Of a stretch of 64,000 bases of DNA, positions 1 to 11,679 are shown in pieces; within the stretch, counting starts at the first letter, position 1, and each line of letters begins with the position of its first letter. The stretch is from Diploscapter coronatus (taxonomy: Eukaryota; Nematoda; Chromadorea; Rhabditida; Rhabditidae), in contig OZ038423.1 in the NCBI GenBank assembly GCA_964036155.1, positions 50,483,249 to 50,547,248 of the forward strand, read 5' to 3'. The notes under the pieces are model-generated. The model made no database searches. It was not told the origin of the DNA and worked only from the letters and a program-made list of their open reading frames with translations. The translations under genes were made by a program, and so were the position numbers.

Positions 1-1229
1 TTCCATTGTCTTGATTCCTTTAGGAGTAGCTGATGTGCAGTTAGTCTATGCACCGCCACAAGGAAATCCAAACATTCATCAGAAGCCTCTCATTGGTTTT
101 CTTGCTGTCATCACGATGTGCTTCACCTCTGCATTCGCAGGTTCACTATTCATTTCTCACTCTAAGAACATTCCTTTGTAGGCGTTTATCTTGAAAAAGT
201 TCTAAAAGGGTCGAATGTTTCAATTTGGATGCAGAATATTCGTTTGTCACTTATCGGTTTGCCGATTTCAATGCTATCGATGTGGTTCTATGAATGGGAC
301 GAGATTCAAAGAGGTGATTTTCAGCGATTACGATTTTGCTATATCGTTTCGGACGGATTCTTATAAAACGACGCTCATGAGCGACAAAAGATACAGAAAC
401 ATTGAAGAGGGTCAATTCGTGGCAGATCGAGAAGTGAGAGTGGACAAACAGAAAATTGAAAGGCAGAGCGGAAATGCACTCGACACTTTCCGGCAGAGAT
501 CCACAAATGGAGTGAGGGGGAGTGAAAGATGAGAAATGCGACAGCAAAAAGCGAACCGCAGCGAATTTCGCCGAGTTGCTTTGGCTTTCTTCGAGTGCAA
601 ATCGAGAGATCAGCAGGTCAGGGGTGTAGTGCCAGCGGAGCTGATTTCTTCCGGCACTTGAATCTATCCCTCAATTGATCTCCTTTGCTTGCAGATGGAT
701 TCTTCCGCGGATGGGACTTCCTCGTTGTCTGTCTGACTGTCACTAATTCTATCGGGGGATTGCTTATATCTGTGGTCATCAAATATGCAGACAACATACT
801 CAAGGCCTATGCGCAAGTTAGATCATTGATATATACGAACAAAGTCGTGCGAAATTAGATATTGAACAGTCTTTGAAATACGAAGAGATAAAATTTCATT
901 TTAATCGAAAGACAATACGAACTTTTTGTTAGACGATATGATAAGGCATTAACGCACGATCTGAAAAAGAACGAATCCAAATGACTATTACTCTTCAGAG
1001 CATGGCCATAATCGGAGCAGCTCTTGGTTCGTGGCTACTATTCGATTTTGTTCCTGGATTTTTCTTCACACTTGGATCTTCCCTCGTCATTTCATCCATT
1101 ATCCTCTACACGCTTTATCCATATCAGCAACGATATGATTTGTCGCAATTTTCAAGTACCAAGACCCCTCTACTCATGATTAAGGCTACTAAGGGTGCTG
1201 GTCTCACTTCGAATTCAGCGACATTTTGA
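1..1229 (+). CDS. SLC35A-family nucleotide-sugar transporter (3' part)
   Basis: Golgi/ER antiporter for a UDP-sugar or CMP-sugar. The window holds the last four exons: 1-140, 182-313, 695-816 and 999-1229 (reading frame starts at base 2; all splice phases fit). Visible are the family hallmarks FAGVYLEKVLKGSNVSIWMQN and, after two more hydrophobic segments, GGLLISVVIKYADNILKAYA, followed by the last two membrane helices. These blocks are conserved in UDP-galactose/UDP-GlcNAc transporters (SLC35A2/A3; nematode SRF-3-like). Substrate cannot be told from this. The start lies upstream of the window. A polyadenylation signal (AATAAA) sits near 1326. Intron 2 is long (381 nt) and carries no sign of coding. 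The C-terminal tail after the last helix is polar and about 35 residues long. Confidence 0.85.
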
Positions 1230-3121
1230 CGAAATGTGTGCATCGATTCAACTTTTCATCGTAGATGAGTTTTACAGGTTGAATGAGAATTGAGTCCGTT
1301 TTTGAGTAGACGACTTTTTCGTATAAATAAATAAACACAGAATTATTTGATTACTTCTTGACAGTTTTTCATTCTTCGCATAGAAGGTGCATTACTCGGA
1401 TTTTTACATTGGATCATATTGAGCCATGTAGGCAATACAAGGCTGCATACATTTTGCGATTGCAGAAAATCAGACCACGTTCCTCCGAAAACCGATTGTT
1501 CGACAATGCTGGTCCAACTTTCGATCGATTTTCGTGAACTACTTTCGATAATTATCATCAAAATAATTAGATTATTGACTAATTAGCTCTTTTAGAGCGC
1601 TTTCAACAGGATTCACGCAGCTTACACTGCTATTCAACCAATCAAAAGATTTTCTTGATGTTTCACTGATGAAAGTGAAGGAGGCGGCGGAACTTTGGCC
1701 TAATCAGGATAACTGACCAACTAATTATCCTATTATTTGGATGATAATTATCTAAATTAATTAGCGAAAATAGTAATTAAGTCGAGAAAGTATCGAAACT
1801 TGGGCCAAGCTGTGTTGAATAGTCGATTTTCGAAGGAGACGTGGCTTGATTTTTTCCACTTGCAAAATATATACAGCCCTGTATTGCTTCCATGGCTCAA
1901 TATTACTTTCTTGCCCCCATTTACTAATAACTTATTGTGATCTTGCAATTCCACATTATACTTTTACCGACTTTAAATTTTCATTGATACTTTCATCAGT
2001 AAAATAAGCACTCGCTCTATGGACGAAAATTTTAGACTTCTACAACTTCAAATGAGAATAGAAATGTCAAACATTTTTCAAATTACTGTGATGTCATGTA
2101 GTTCATCAATTGCAATGCATCAAAACTATGATCGATTACGATTTTTCAGTTGAGAATTTTACGCCATTTTTGAAATATCAATTCCTAAATACGAGAAAAT
2201 TCGACCTTGAATATCTGAAAATTGAGGGAAATTCGATGAAACCAGACTGATGACTCAGAGTCAAATTGAGAGAATAAGGAGATTGAGGTTGAGGTTTTGA
2301 GGGAAGTGGGAACAATTTCTAGTAAATCGATTGGCGTCTGCTATTCATGGTCAAATTGCCCTTTCTCCTCAACTTCCACTTTTTTCTAGGCATGAGATGA
2401 CAGACGTGTTTCTGACTTCACCATTACTCATTGCGGTCTTCAGTTGTGCTACCTTTCATTTTTCATCGTCGTAACTCTTTATGATTATTGCAGCTCAAAT
2501 AAATTTATCATGGAGAAGACTCCTTCAATGTGCTCTATTTAAGCTATTTGTTAACTAACTTTTATGATTTGTCATAATCATTTTCTAACTTATTCCTTTT
2601 TTTATTTTTAGAGATTCTAAACCCGCAGAATACTTTTTCTATTTGTTTTTTTTTTACAATAACATGCATATTTTCAAATAGCATTCATGCAATCACTATT
2701 TATAGCTGTAAATATCGTAAACTTGCTAGAGATTTAGGAAAGGATTAAAAACAAACATAGTAAAAATGTACATTTTCGTACAATTTACTGTTTTGCATAG
2801 TTTTTTTTTAGTTTATTAGTAATTTTTATTGTTTTTATTAGATCCAATTTGAATCAATTAATAACATAGAGAATTAATTGAATTATCATCGTAAACTAAA
2901 CGTTACTCATTCAATACTAAAATCACAACTCTTTACTTTTCCTTTCATTCTGAACATGGTGATTTAAAAATTTTTTGATACCATTGATCAATCAACTTTG
3001 TCGAAGTAAATAATTCTACTCCTTGATCTGTATGAATAAATTCCTTCTAGATATATTTCATAAGCTAATATTGTCTGAATTTGTAATTTTTCGATTTACA
3101 ACAGTTTAACTTGCTTTTCAG
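1230..3121. other. Intergenic, AT-rich, with fold-back element
   Basis: 1.9 kb between the transporter and the next + strand gene. Apart from the inverted repeat at 1416-1903 I see AT-rich DNA without coding potential. The downstream gene's ATG follows a TTTTCAG acceptor directly, so its true transcription start may lie anywhere in this stretch. Confidence 0.5.
1416..1903. repeat. Fold-back (inverted-repeat) element
   Basis: The left arm (about 1416-1575) is similar to the reverse complement of the right arm (about 1725-1903). Both outer ends read ATATTGAGCCATG, and both inner ends contain GATAATTATCATC followed by AAATAAT. Between these anchors the arms match with scattered substitutions and one gap of roughly 18 nt; by eye about three quarters of positions agree. 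A spacer of about 150 nt separates them. No reading frame, clear target duplication or transposase is visible. Most likely a fold-back/MITE-type element, or two copies of one repeat inserted head to head. Confidence 0.6.
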
Positions 3122-5630
3122 ATGCTTAGTTATGGGTTCGTAATTTATATTTGCATATTTGGTGTAGCATATGGTCAAGAAATAATAACTAAAGATGCAT
3201 TGATAAAAAGTAAGTTTGATAACGATAACGTGATTATATTTCAATAATGAACTTTTCTCAGATATTCAAACTAGAATTTCTGGATTATTGTATTCCGATG
3301 CCGAAAATATTGCATTGAAATTAAAAGTGAGTCGAAATTTGAGATATTTTCAAACTCATTCGTGAAATTGCTGCATTATTTAGAAAGAGGCATTGTACTG
3401 TGACCAAAATAAACCTGCTGATCAAAGGTTGGCCGAAGCGACTGAAATGCTGTTCAAAGAATATAAAGATACGTTGTCAGAAAATGACCAATTGACTGAT
3501 GAAGAATTTAAAGAAATCGAGGTGAAAATTTACCGATAAATAATTTGTTATTATTCAAAAGTTTCTTCGACCACAATTTTTGAACACAATCCATCATATT
3601 AAATTCTTTTTTTTTTCTTTTAAGCTTAGAAAACATCGCGTAAAATACTCATAAATTAGAGCAATGTTATTGTTTTTAGACAAGCTTGAACGAAGATGCG
3701 AAAATTAGAATCGAGAAATGTGATAATCGTCTCAAGTTTCTGAAGCAGAGCGATACTCTATCGAAAGTGAGCGAATAACATTAAAAATCTCCCTTTCATT
3801 GATGTTTCTAGCTGCGTGAATTAGACGATGAATTCTTCCAACTACGGAATAACTCTGAGTTCGTCAATGGTACAGAAGCATATCGAGTTAAAACTGTCAA
3901 AGAAATTCTTAACAAATACGACCAGGATTTACTTGAGAAGTGGAACGATGTGCTGAAGAAGTTTGGAGTGAGTTTACATAAAATATTAGTTAGTCGTTAG
4001 ATACAAATGAACTACTTTCTTTCTTCAGGGCGAATTCATCACAGAGAATGCACCACCTGTTATGCCAGAAGACATTCCGACATCAACAACTCCGAAACTG
4101 CCCGATTTTCTCACAACGAAAGCGTCATCACTGCCTAAAATGCCAACAAAGAAGCCCAAGCTGTCTCCGACCGAATCACGTGCTAATTCTGAAGTTCCAT
4201 TACCACCTCCCGAATTATCCCCTTCGCCTGAAGAGCCTCCAACAGAAGGCGGTGCAAGTGGTGATCGATCACCGCAGATGCCATCTGTGGAAGGGGAATC
4301 GGAAACAGGCAAACTGCCTCCTCCACAATTCCCACCTATGGAAGGAACGACGGTACCAGTTGAATCTGGACCGCCTTTGGAATCGTCTACTCAACCACCA
4401 ATACACGGCTTTGGCCTTACATCCGGACTTTTAACAATTCCTCCTCTCCCTACCACTCCTCAGCCAGTGACAAAATCGGAAGGACCTGAAGAAGTTACTC
4501 ATCCAACTGTCGCTGGACGATCCCATAACGGGAAACCGCCGCAGAACACTTTCAATAAGCATAGCTCGGATGCTGGAAGCGAACCAACTGGAGATGATGC
4601 TTCAGAAGGAAGTGCCTCAACTTCTAAATTAGGTAATCCAGCAATATCAAAAATGCCAAAATTCAAAATTGGCGTTGCTGATACACATGTTGGGAGGGGA
4701 TCCACCACCACAGAATCATCTAAAGCAGTTGATGTTGATAGAGAGTCCATGGATCACACTTCTACTGAAACATCGAAGCCGAAGGGTCACGGAAAGAGCA
4801 CGCAATCATCTAGTCATCGTCAAGTGACAACATATAGGCCTTCTATCGAGACACCCTCTACCACCAAATCAATCTCGCCAGACAATGGAAATGCGATATC
4901 CGAATCCGACAAGGCAGAAATCGACAGTCTCGTTAGCGACCTTCTGGCCCTCATCAACTTTCCAATTGTAAGCCATTCTCCGTTCTATTCATTGCAAAGG
5001 ATGGCAAACACTACCATCCGTAACATCTGCTGCCAGGCAAGGCGAGCTGCGCACCATGGGGAATACCATTCAAAGTATTGCGACCCCTACGCACAGAGGG
5101 ATTCGATAGCTCGAATGAAGCGAAGCTATTCAATCTATTCTGCAGCCAGCAGTAAATCTTATGGAAATGGTCCAATGTACTTTCCAAATCAGAGAAGAAC
5201 AGAAGGACATAAGAAACTCAACCGACGACAGAGAAAATTCCTCAGGTTATTGCGAGGTCTGAATTCTCCACTGTTGAATCGAATCACAAATGCGACAAAG
5301 CTGAATGAGCTAGTTCCACTTGAGAATATCTGCAGCTACATCGACATCCAGACTAATGGAGTATATCCTCAAAAAATATTAGATTCCTGGGTGAGCGACA
5401 TATGCGACGAATTGCGAATGTATCAAGAATATTTGAAAGGATTTGTTTTCAAAACAAGCGTTGTATTAGAAAGTGTACGCAAACACTGCCCATATTTTCG
5501 GGAAAAGAGTTTCTACGGTTTCCTGCATTCGGGTGTTCAAACCATTTCCTACTATCGACGATACAGATATTATGACATGAAAACTTATATTGGGGATGGA
5601 AGAATTTATAACTATTATTCGGGAAAATGA
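3122..5630 (+). CDS. Secreted protein of unknown function, Ser/Thr/Pro-rich middle
   Basis: Six exons (3122-3209, 3262-3326, 3384-3521, 3680-3766, 3812-3967, 4029-5630) give 711 aa in frame. Residues 1-19 form a signal peptide (MLSYGFVIYICIFGVAYGQ). Residues ~20-175 are charged and helical with two Cys. A long Pro/Ser/Thr/Glu-rich segment (~180-475) looks mucin-like or disordered. The last ~230 residues are ordered-looking, with Cys pairs (NICCQARRAAHHGEYHSKYC, ICSYIDIQ, VSDICDELRMYQEY, RKHCPYF) and a Tyr-rich end. I do not recognise the family. The ATG directly follows TTTTCAG, as expected of a trans-spliced mRNA. AATAAA follows the stop within 20 nt. Likely an extracellular or cuticle-associated protein; this is inference. 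Confidence 0.8.
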
Positions 5631-6183
5631 TGAAGATACCTCAATAAAAATTGCTTACAAATCTTATTTAGTTTGATACAGGCGTAGACTTGTGTTATCG
5701 ATACATGCCGAATTTTATAATGAAAGAAAAATGTTTACTAATGAAGTGTCCCAACTTCTAACGCTTCTAAATAATGACTTGATAAAGTACAACCTTTTCA
5801 ATTTTCAATATCATTCGTCAGACTTTTGAGAATGGATGAACCATGAAGTTTAGGATATTGAGAAGTTTGATCTTTATTTCAATGACTTATTTAGGTGGTT
5901 GCGTTGTCGTCACAATTATGGTTTCACTTATTGCAATAGGGATGTTCTAACCAGGTTTATAAATTCTGTTTCGAGAATAATGATCAGATAAATGACAGCT
6001 TTAGCTAGTGTGTGCGATTTGATCTGAATATTGTGAGAAAAATGGCAGGAATATTCTCGTCGTCGAAGTTCAACATATCTATAATATCTTGTGGAAAGAA
6101 TCAACTTAAGAAAGGCCTAATAAATTTGTGAAAGATATCTTTGTGAATTTTGCATGAGTTAATTTAGGTTAAAATTTCTGCAT
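5631..6183. other. Convergent intergenic spacer
   Basis: About 550 nt between two convergent genes. The start carries the AATAAA signal of the upstream gene. A 35-codon frame at 5843-5950 (+) encodes two hydrophobic stretches, but nothing else supports it as a gene. Confidence 0.4.
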
Positions 6184-8563
6184 TCAAAATGAGTATTTTT
6201 CTTCGATTGTTGGGTTGAAATTGAAATGATACGGCGAATTGAGATACAAGTGGAAGTAGAGCAGAACGACCGCGAAGAATAAAATCGGAAAGCAGATTTG
6301 CGCACACCGGTCGATGCGACTCGTTGAGTTCTCTGCCAGTCCGAATGGATCCGTTTTCAGATGCTAAAGTTTGCTCATGCTTTTCGATATCAAGCATGAA
6401 AACTACGTTGTCAATCATCCAGAAATAGAGTCGCCAACCAATATTTTCATGGTGCATTCCTTCGTGGTCAATTTCTTCGTCCTGAATAAACTTAGAAGTG
6501 AAGCTACCGGGCTAAAATGTCATTTGTTACTGGAGGGTTATTGGAGTGCTGAGGTGTGAGACTGATCTTATGATGTTCCATTCGCGGTTTCTTCTTGTGA
6601 TACAACGAATGTCGCCCACCATCAGTTCTTTTCTATAACTTTGATGATATCGCACCGAATCTTTCATTATTTAGTGTATAGCAAAAAGTCGAATCCATGT
6701 TTGATAGATTTTTCTTCCAAGCAGCTCATTCCACAACACATCTCTCCTCTACGAATTATCATAGAGTGGAACATCTTGACAAAATGTTGAACTCACGTGT
6801 CGACCATTGGTTGAGTTGGTAGAAATAGCATTTCGCCTTCTAATATTTCTGTGTGGATGGCGACTACTAAATGGGTTACTGCATTATCGTCCATTATTGA
6901 ATTAGTTGGTTCTTGCCTGAGTGCTGCAGACTTCGGTATTCGTTTGATTATGGCTCTCAATTTTGCCCGTTCCACTTCCTAAAATACGATTAGTTGCTTG
7001 AAAAACAATTCGCTTTGCCTGAATCTCGGGATCGCCAGTGTTGAATTTCGTGTAGTAATGAACTATGGTAAATTCGAGCATTCCCAGGAAGTTGAACAAG
7101 TAGCAGATCCAAATGAACACGTCTAATGCGGTAGCTAGGTCAACCTGAATTTTGAAGTTAAAAATCATTGAAATTTTAGAAGAGATGTTTACCTTTGGTG
7201 AATCAGTCTTACTGTCGATCGAAATAAGAATCAGAGTGAGCATATTCGTTATTCCGATTCCGATTCTTTCACCTGAATAGATAGTTATTAAAAGAGCTAT
7301 TAAATCATTGCCTGTTGCTTCCCGATTTGTGAAGAACGCTACCCAACATAGCAAAACGATCAAAGTACAGGGCACATAGAAATTCATCACATAGTAGCTG
7401 AAGTGCCGACGAAAGTAGAATCGAGCTTCCAGTGCCGAATATGGACCTGAAAGCTCAATTTATCATGCAAAAATCGCAATTTTGCATACGATCTCTAGTG
7501 ATATTCTGAGGTTTCAATATCTCGTAGCCAATGACACTGAATTGGGGAAGTTCTGCGACACTTTCATAGTCCAATTTGATGCCTTCTTCCCCGTCCACAA
7601 CTCGCCAAGCGTATTGCATTTCGTCAGCAATAAAATTTTACATCGATTGAAAAGGATTGGTTGTTTTTATGAACCTGTATGAATACGACCCAATCACGAG
7701 TCGACAGGCCTGTTGATCGAGAGGATATCGGTCCATCACCATTGAACATCGGCCTAGGAATATCATGGTTTGAAAATATACATGGGATTTTTTACCTTGG
7801 ACTGTGATTCGACTAGAATAAAGAATCGTTCCATCGGGCCTAAGTCTCACGAGTCGATTACTGCTCGTCATTGCATGAATGTAACTGTTAGCGCCATTCC
7901 AGAAATACTGAAAGTGTTTATTGGCATGTTTTTCTCTTAATAGTATGATAATCCAACGCTATCTGGCTTCCAAATTTTATCCAGCATTGCCATACTGAGA
8001 CAGAGCTCATTCTGCTGTGGAACGTTGGAGTTGTTGAATCGCAGTCGTGTATCAATCCACTGCTGACGAAAATAGCAATTGAACGCGTAAGTCTAAAATT
8101 TGTATTGATGTTTTCGTTTTTAACTTTTTATCAGAATAGAAACGCATACGTAGGACAGGTCTGAAACGGGTCCCATTGTTCGGATGTCCAAGTCGATCCA
8201 TACTTTCGTTGGTTCGCCCTCTTCGGAAATTTGAGAATTAGAAATTGAAGAACAAACTCATTGATACTTTCAAACCCAGGTCGGAACTCTTTCTCGTAAT
8301 TTTCCATGACGTCATCCAGCAGTTTGGTCACATTCGATGCCAACAGCGAGGTTTCTCTATAAATTTCTTTCCTAAACTTCGCAATACATGTTTTCATACC
8401 TTTTCCTTCGCATGGTTTGTCTATCCTTATCGCTTTTGTTTACGCTCCTGCTTACATATCTTACATTCTCGATTCGAAACTTTTCGTTAGGAAATACGAC
8501 TGAATTCGCACCGAAGGTCGTAATAGGCAGAATATTCAGGAAGATAACAAATGAGGATTTCAT
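6184..8563 (-). CDS. Cys-loop ligand-gated ion channel subunit, EXP-1/LGC-35-like
   Basis: Postsynaptic pentameric channel subunit of the GABA/glycine-receptor type. My model has 13 exons, about 548 aa, all phases fitting. The order is: signal peptide (start 8563); ligand domain with LLDDVMENYEKEFRPGF and WIDTRL (exons ~8356-7958); Cys-loop CSMVMDRYPLDQQAC with 13 residues between the Cys (exon 7753-7675); YAWR block; M1 FYVPCTLIVLLCWVAFF; M2 GIGITNMLTLILISIDS; M3; a long cytoplasmic loop; M4 ICFPILFFAVVLLYFHLY near 6280. The residues before M2 read GER where anion channels have PAR. Two weak points: the intron after the Cys-loop lacks an AG acceptor, and the loop intron at 6979-7006 would be only 28 nt (a 71-nt alternative using TCTGCAG also fits). 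The 6563-6632 exon is provisional. The ligand is not provable here. Confidence 0.85.
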
Positions 8564-10330
8564 GGGTTTGAATCAGTTCACAACGGAAATATTCATAAGT
8601 AGTTTAGCAGCTATTTGTTGCAGGGTTGTTGAAAATGGGCATTGTTGAGATTGCAAAAGAGATACAACGAACATAGGAAAGAGCTGTTGAAAGGGCAGAT
8701 TGATGGCCTGCTAGGGGCTAGTCCCTGAGGACCACTGCCAAAGGTTGATAACAGAAATAGAGCCTTAGTGTTTTCATTCAGAATTTGAACAATACATGAA
8801 AAGTTATAATTTAAAGTAGTTCCAAAATAGGGATTAACTAAAATAATTTTTTGAAAGGTTTGCAAAAAAAATCAAATGGTATTTTTACTAATTGTAATTA
8901 CATCTAGAGATGCCAAGCCAATTTTCGGGGTTGATAATAATGGAAAACTAGCATTGGGGCGTAATTGGCGAGATTAGCCAGAGCAAGATGCTTCTTAGAT
9001 CTTCGAAAATGGTTCAATGAGGTAAAAGCTATACCCAATTGCCCAATTTTTCTGCAGTCGTCCCCCATGTTATTCGGCCAGTTATTCTTTGAAGTGTTTC
9101 GATAGATACAAAATTTTAATTTTATTCGGCTCGAATTTGTCAGTTTTGCGTAGCTTCATTGCAAGGTTTCATTGCTCAAATGGGCTGAGTGGGAGGATGT
9201 TGCTCTTTAGTGAAATAACTGAAATTTTTTCGCATATTTTCAACCCTGTGATTTTTTTCATCATCACTGCTCGGGGTTAACGTAAAACGGTGAAACACGT
9301 GGTAGACAAATCGATACTATAGTCTCGGAATCTATTAGAAATTAGGAAAACTGCTTTGTTTTCGAGATACGGGGGTTCCGATATCTAAAAATCGTGAGTT
9401 TTGAAGGTTTCGAGGGAAGTGCCCAGCTATAAAGTTTGAGTAAAAATCCAAAGAGTATGATACAAAAGCAATTTCTCGTGATTATCAATTAGGAACCCGG
9501 TTAGATGGATCGAAAGTGACGATACATTTCGAACGCATAGTTCGAATGCTAATTTTGACATTTCTAATTACATCGTTTTTACTCATTTCGCATGTTCTTT
9601 TTTTATTTTTACGAAAGTTTATGAAACAATTGTGGGTTGTTGATATGCAAACATTTCATCATCAAATCATCGATTGACTTTGCATATTTTCGCTTCCACT
9701 GCATATTGACCGTCCGATTTCCCACACAACTTCTTTCAACTTTACTCGCTAATTTTGCTCTTCCCTGCCTTTGTTCTGATTGCGCAAGGGATAATGGAAG
9801 AATTGCCCGTTTCGAAATAAGCATCGCCTCTCTCTGCTTTGCTCTTTTCTGTGCTTTTAGTGCTCTTCCTCCGCAATGTACACAGTTCACTTTATGCATA
9901 CATCATTTTGGGCGTTTCCTACAGGTATTTGCTTGGTTTCCGCCCATTCTAGACGCTTCCGGATCCTTCTCGTTCACTGTCCGAACTCCCCTTTATAATC
10001 GACATGTACGCCCAATTTTACAATTTACGTTGTGTTATCATTTAACATAGTAGCTGTACCATATTGTTTTCTTTCTCTTCTGACATCATTTTTCATTCAT
10101 TCCTCAAATTACTGACCAACTATCATATCAATTATCATTTTTTCATGCGCCCCGATAATGTGTTGTTGACGCATAGAGAGCAATTCAGTGGTTATTACGT
10201 AGGTGCCATATAAATTGGCAATTGTGTGCAAGCATATAGGGGATTGGATGATGACTAACAGACACCAGTGATTGAGTGATAACAGGCGTCGCCTAGAAGT
10301 CGATCAAAATCAATGCAAAAAACGAGAAAA
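8564..10330. other. Divergent intergenic region
   Basis: About 1.8 kb between the channel gene (-) and the heat-shock gene (+). It must hold the channel promoter. A pyrimidine-rich block at 9640-10050 gives a 137-codon frame on + with the composition of translated C/T-rich DNA; I see no splice or homology support for it. Nothing else recognisable. Confidence 0.4.
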
Positions 10331-10338
10331 CTCGACTT

Positions 10339-10350
10339 CGGAACGTTCTA
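10339..10350. promoter_or_regulatory. Candidate heat-shock element
   Basis: GAAcgTTC at 10341-10348 is the inverted GAAnnTTC unit bound by HSF. It lies about 180 nt upstream of the small heat-shock gene's ATG, with a TATATTT-like box near 10383. A third TTC unit upstream is one base out of phase. The position fits a heat-inducible promoter, but the unit alone occurs often by chance. Confidence 0.4.
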
Positions 10351-10524
10351 GTCGTTTTGATTGCTCTCCCCTGCCTGAGGCGCTATATTTCACACATATT
10401 TCATTTACCCATAAAACTGACTGACTGATAAAGCAAACCATTCTCTTGTTCGACATAATTCTTCTGTCCTCTGCAATTCGCAACACAGCCTTTCTCCACA
10501 CCTTTCATAATCTAGCGATCAATA

Positions 10525-11510
10525 ATGAGCTCTAACGATACTTATTCCACTATAACTCGCGAAGAACGACGGAATTAGTGAGTAACTATTTGTATCGCAA
10601 TGTATGACTTGTATTAGCAGGGTTGCTTGAAATCTCGAATGCTTTGTGTCACATCTTTACTATCCTCTATCATGATTTATGCAGGCTTTGTCAACTCTTT
10701 GCAGTTATTCGTTCGAACAAAAACTAATTTTCATTTTTTGACATTCAAATTTCATATTTCTAAATTTTAGCATGGACCGACGTCTTATCAATCCTCCTTC
10801 ACCTTTCTTCCATCATCGTCGATTCTTCGACGATTTCGACTTCGATAGGCCATTCTCTCGTCCCTATTGGGCCGATCAGACGATGATGAGTGGACACAAA
10901 ATCGGAGAAGGACTCGATGTAGGATTTCATGTGTCTCTCATAGATAGAGCATTTACTTCAGCTGGTGGACAACGACAAGGAATATTCAGTGTCGTTGGAC
11001 GTTTCGCAATTCGAGCCCGAAGAGCTGAAGGTAAACATCGTTGACAATGTGCTGGTCGTCGAGGGAAAGCATGCAGAGAAGACTGATCGCTATGGACAGG
11101 TTGGAGCTGGATTGTTTTGCATAGAATTATAGCTTTTTGAAATTTCTTATTTGCCAGTGGGGCTTAAAATTTTCCACGCTTCCATAACACTGACGCTGCA
11201 GTTTTAGTATCAAGCACTTTAAGCCCTGTTTGCCAGAGAATCTTATTCGTGTGCATCTGTGTAAAATAAATCGATTTCTTGGGCACAAATGACACTAATT
11301 AGTAATTTGTAGCTATCTTTTATGCCTTCCTTTATGATTTCATAATTTCAGATCGAGAGAAACTTTGTTCGAAAGTACATTCTGCCACCGTCTGTCAAGG
11401 CTGACGAAATTCGAAGTGAACTATCGAAGGAAGGAGTCTTGAAAGTGATGTACGACAAGAAGCCCGAAGCTCAGCCTAAGACTATTCCTATCACAATCAA
11501 CCCTAAGTAA
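10525..11510 (+). CDS. Small heat-shock protein (alpha-crystallin domain)
   Basis: ATP-independent chaperone that holds unfolding proteins. Four exons (10525-10577, 10771-10918, 10962-11099, 11352-11510) give 165 aa. The N-terminal arm is Phe/Arg/Asp-rich (PFFHHRRFFDDFDFDRPFSRPYW). The alpha-crystallin domain starts about residue 72 (DNDKEYSVSLDVSQFEPEEL, then VNIVDNVLVVEGKH). It continues through FVRKYILPPSVKADEIRSEL and GVLKVMYDKK. The tail PKTIPITI contains an I-x-I motif used in oligomer assembly. Length is typical of nematode HSP-16/HSP-25-type proteins; the subgroup is not assigned. A possible heat-shock element is upstream. An AATAAA at 11672-11677 lies only 3 nt from the convergent dipeptidase stop, so the two 3' UTRs probably overlap. 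Confidence 0.92.
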
Positions 11511-11679
11511 AGTAACAATTTTTCTAGCAATTTCTGAGATTTTAAAGCTGAATACACATCTAGTCAACTTGAAATAATTTATTTCGTAATAATATTCCGC
11601 TATAGTTTTAAAGGTTATCTAACTTTTGATCGAATACTGTCTTAGAGTTTTCGTGAAGCTATTGAAGTGATAATAAAGC

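Noticed and set aside
9637..10050. 137-codon open frame on +
   Set aside because: Pyrimidine-rich composition, no signal, domain or splice sites in agreement.
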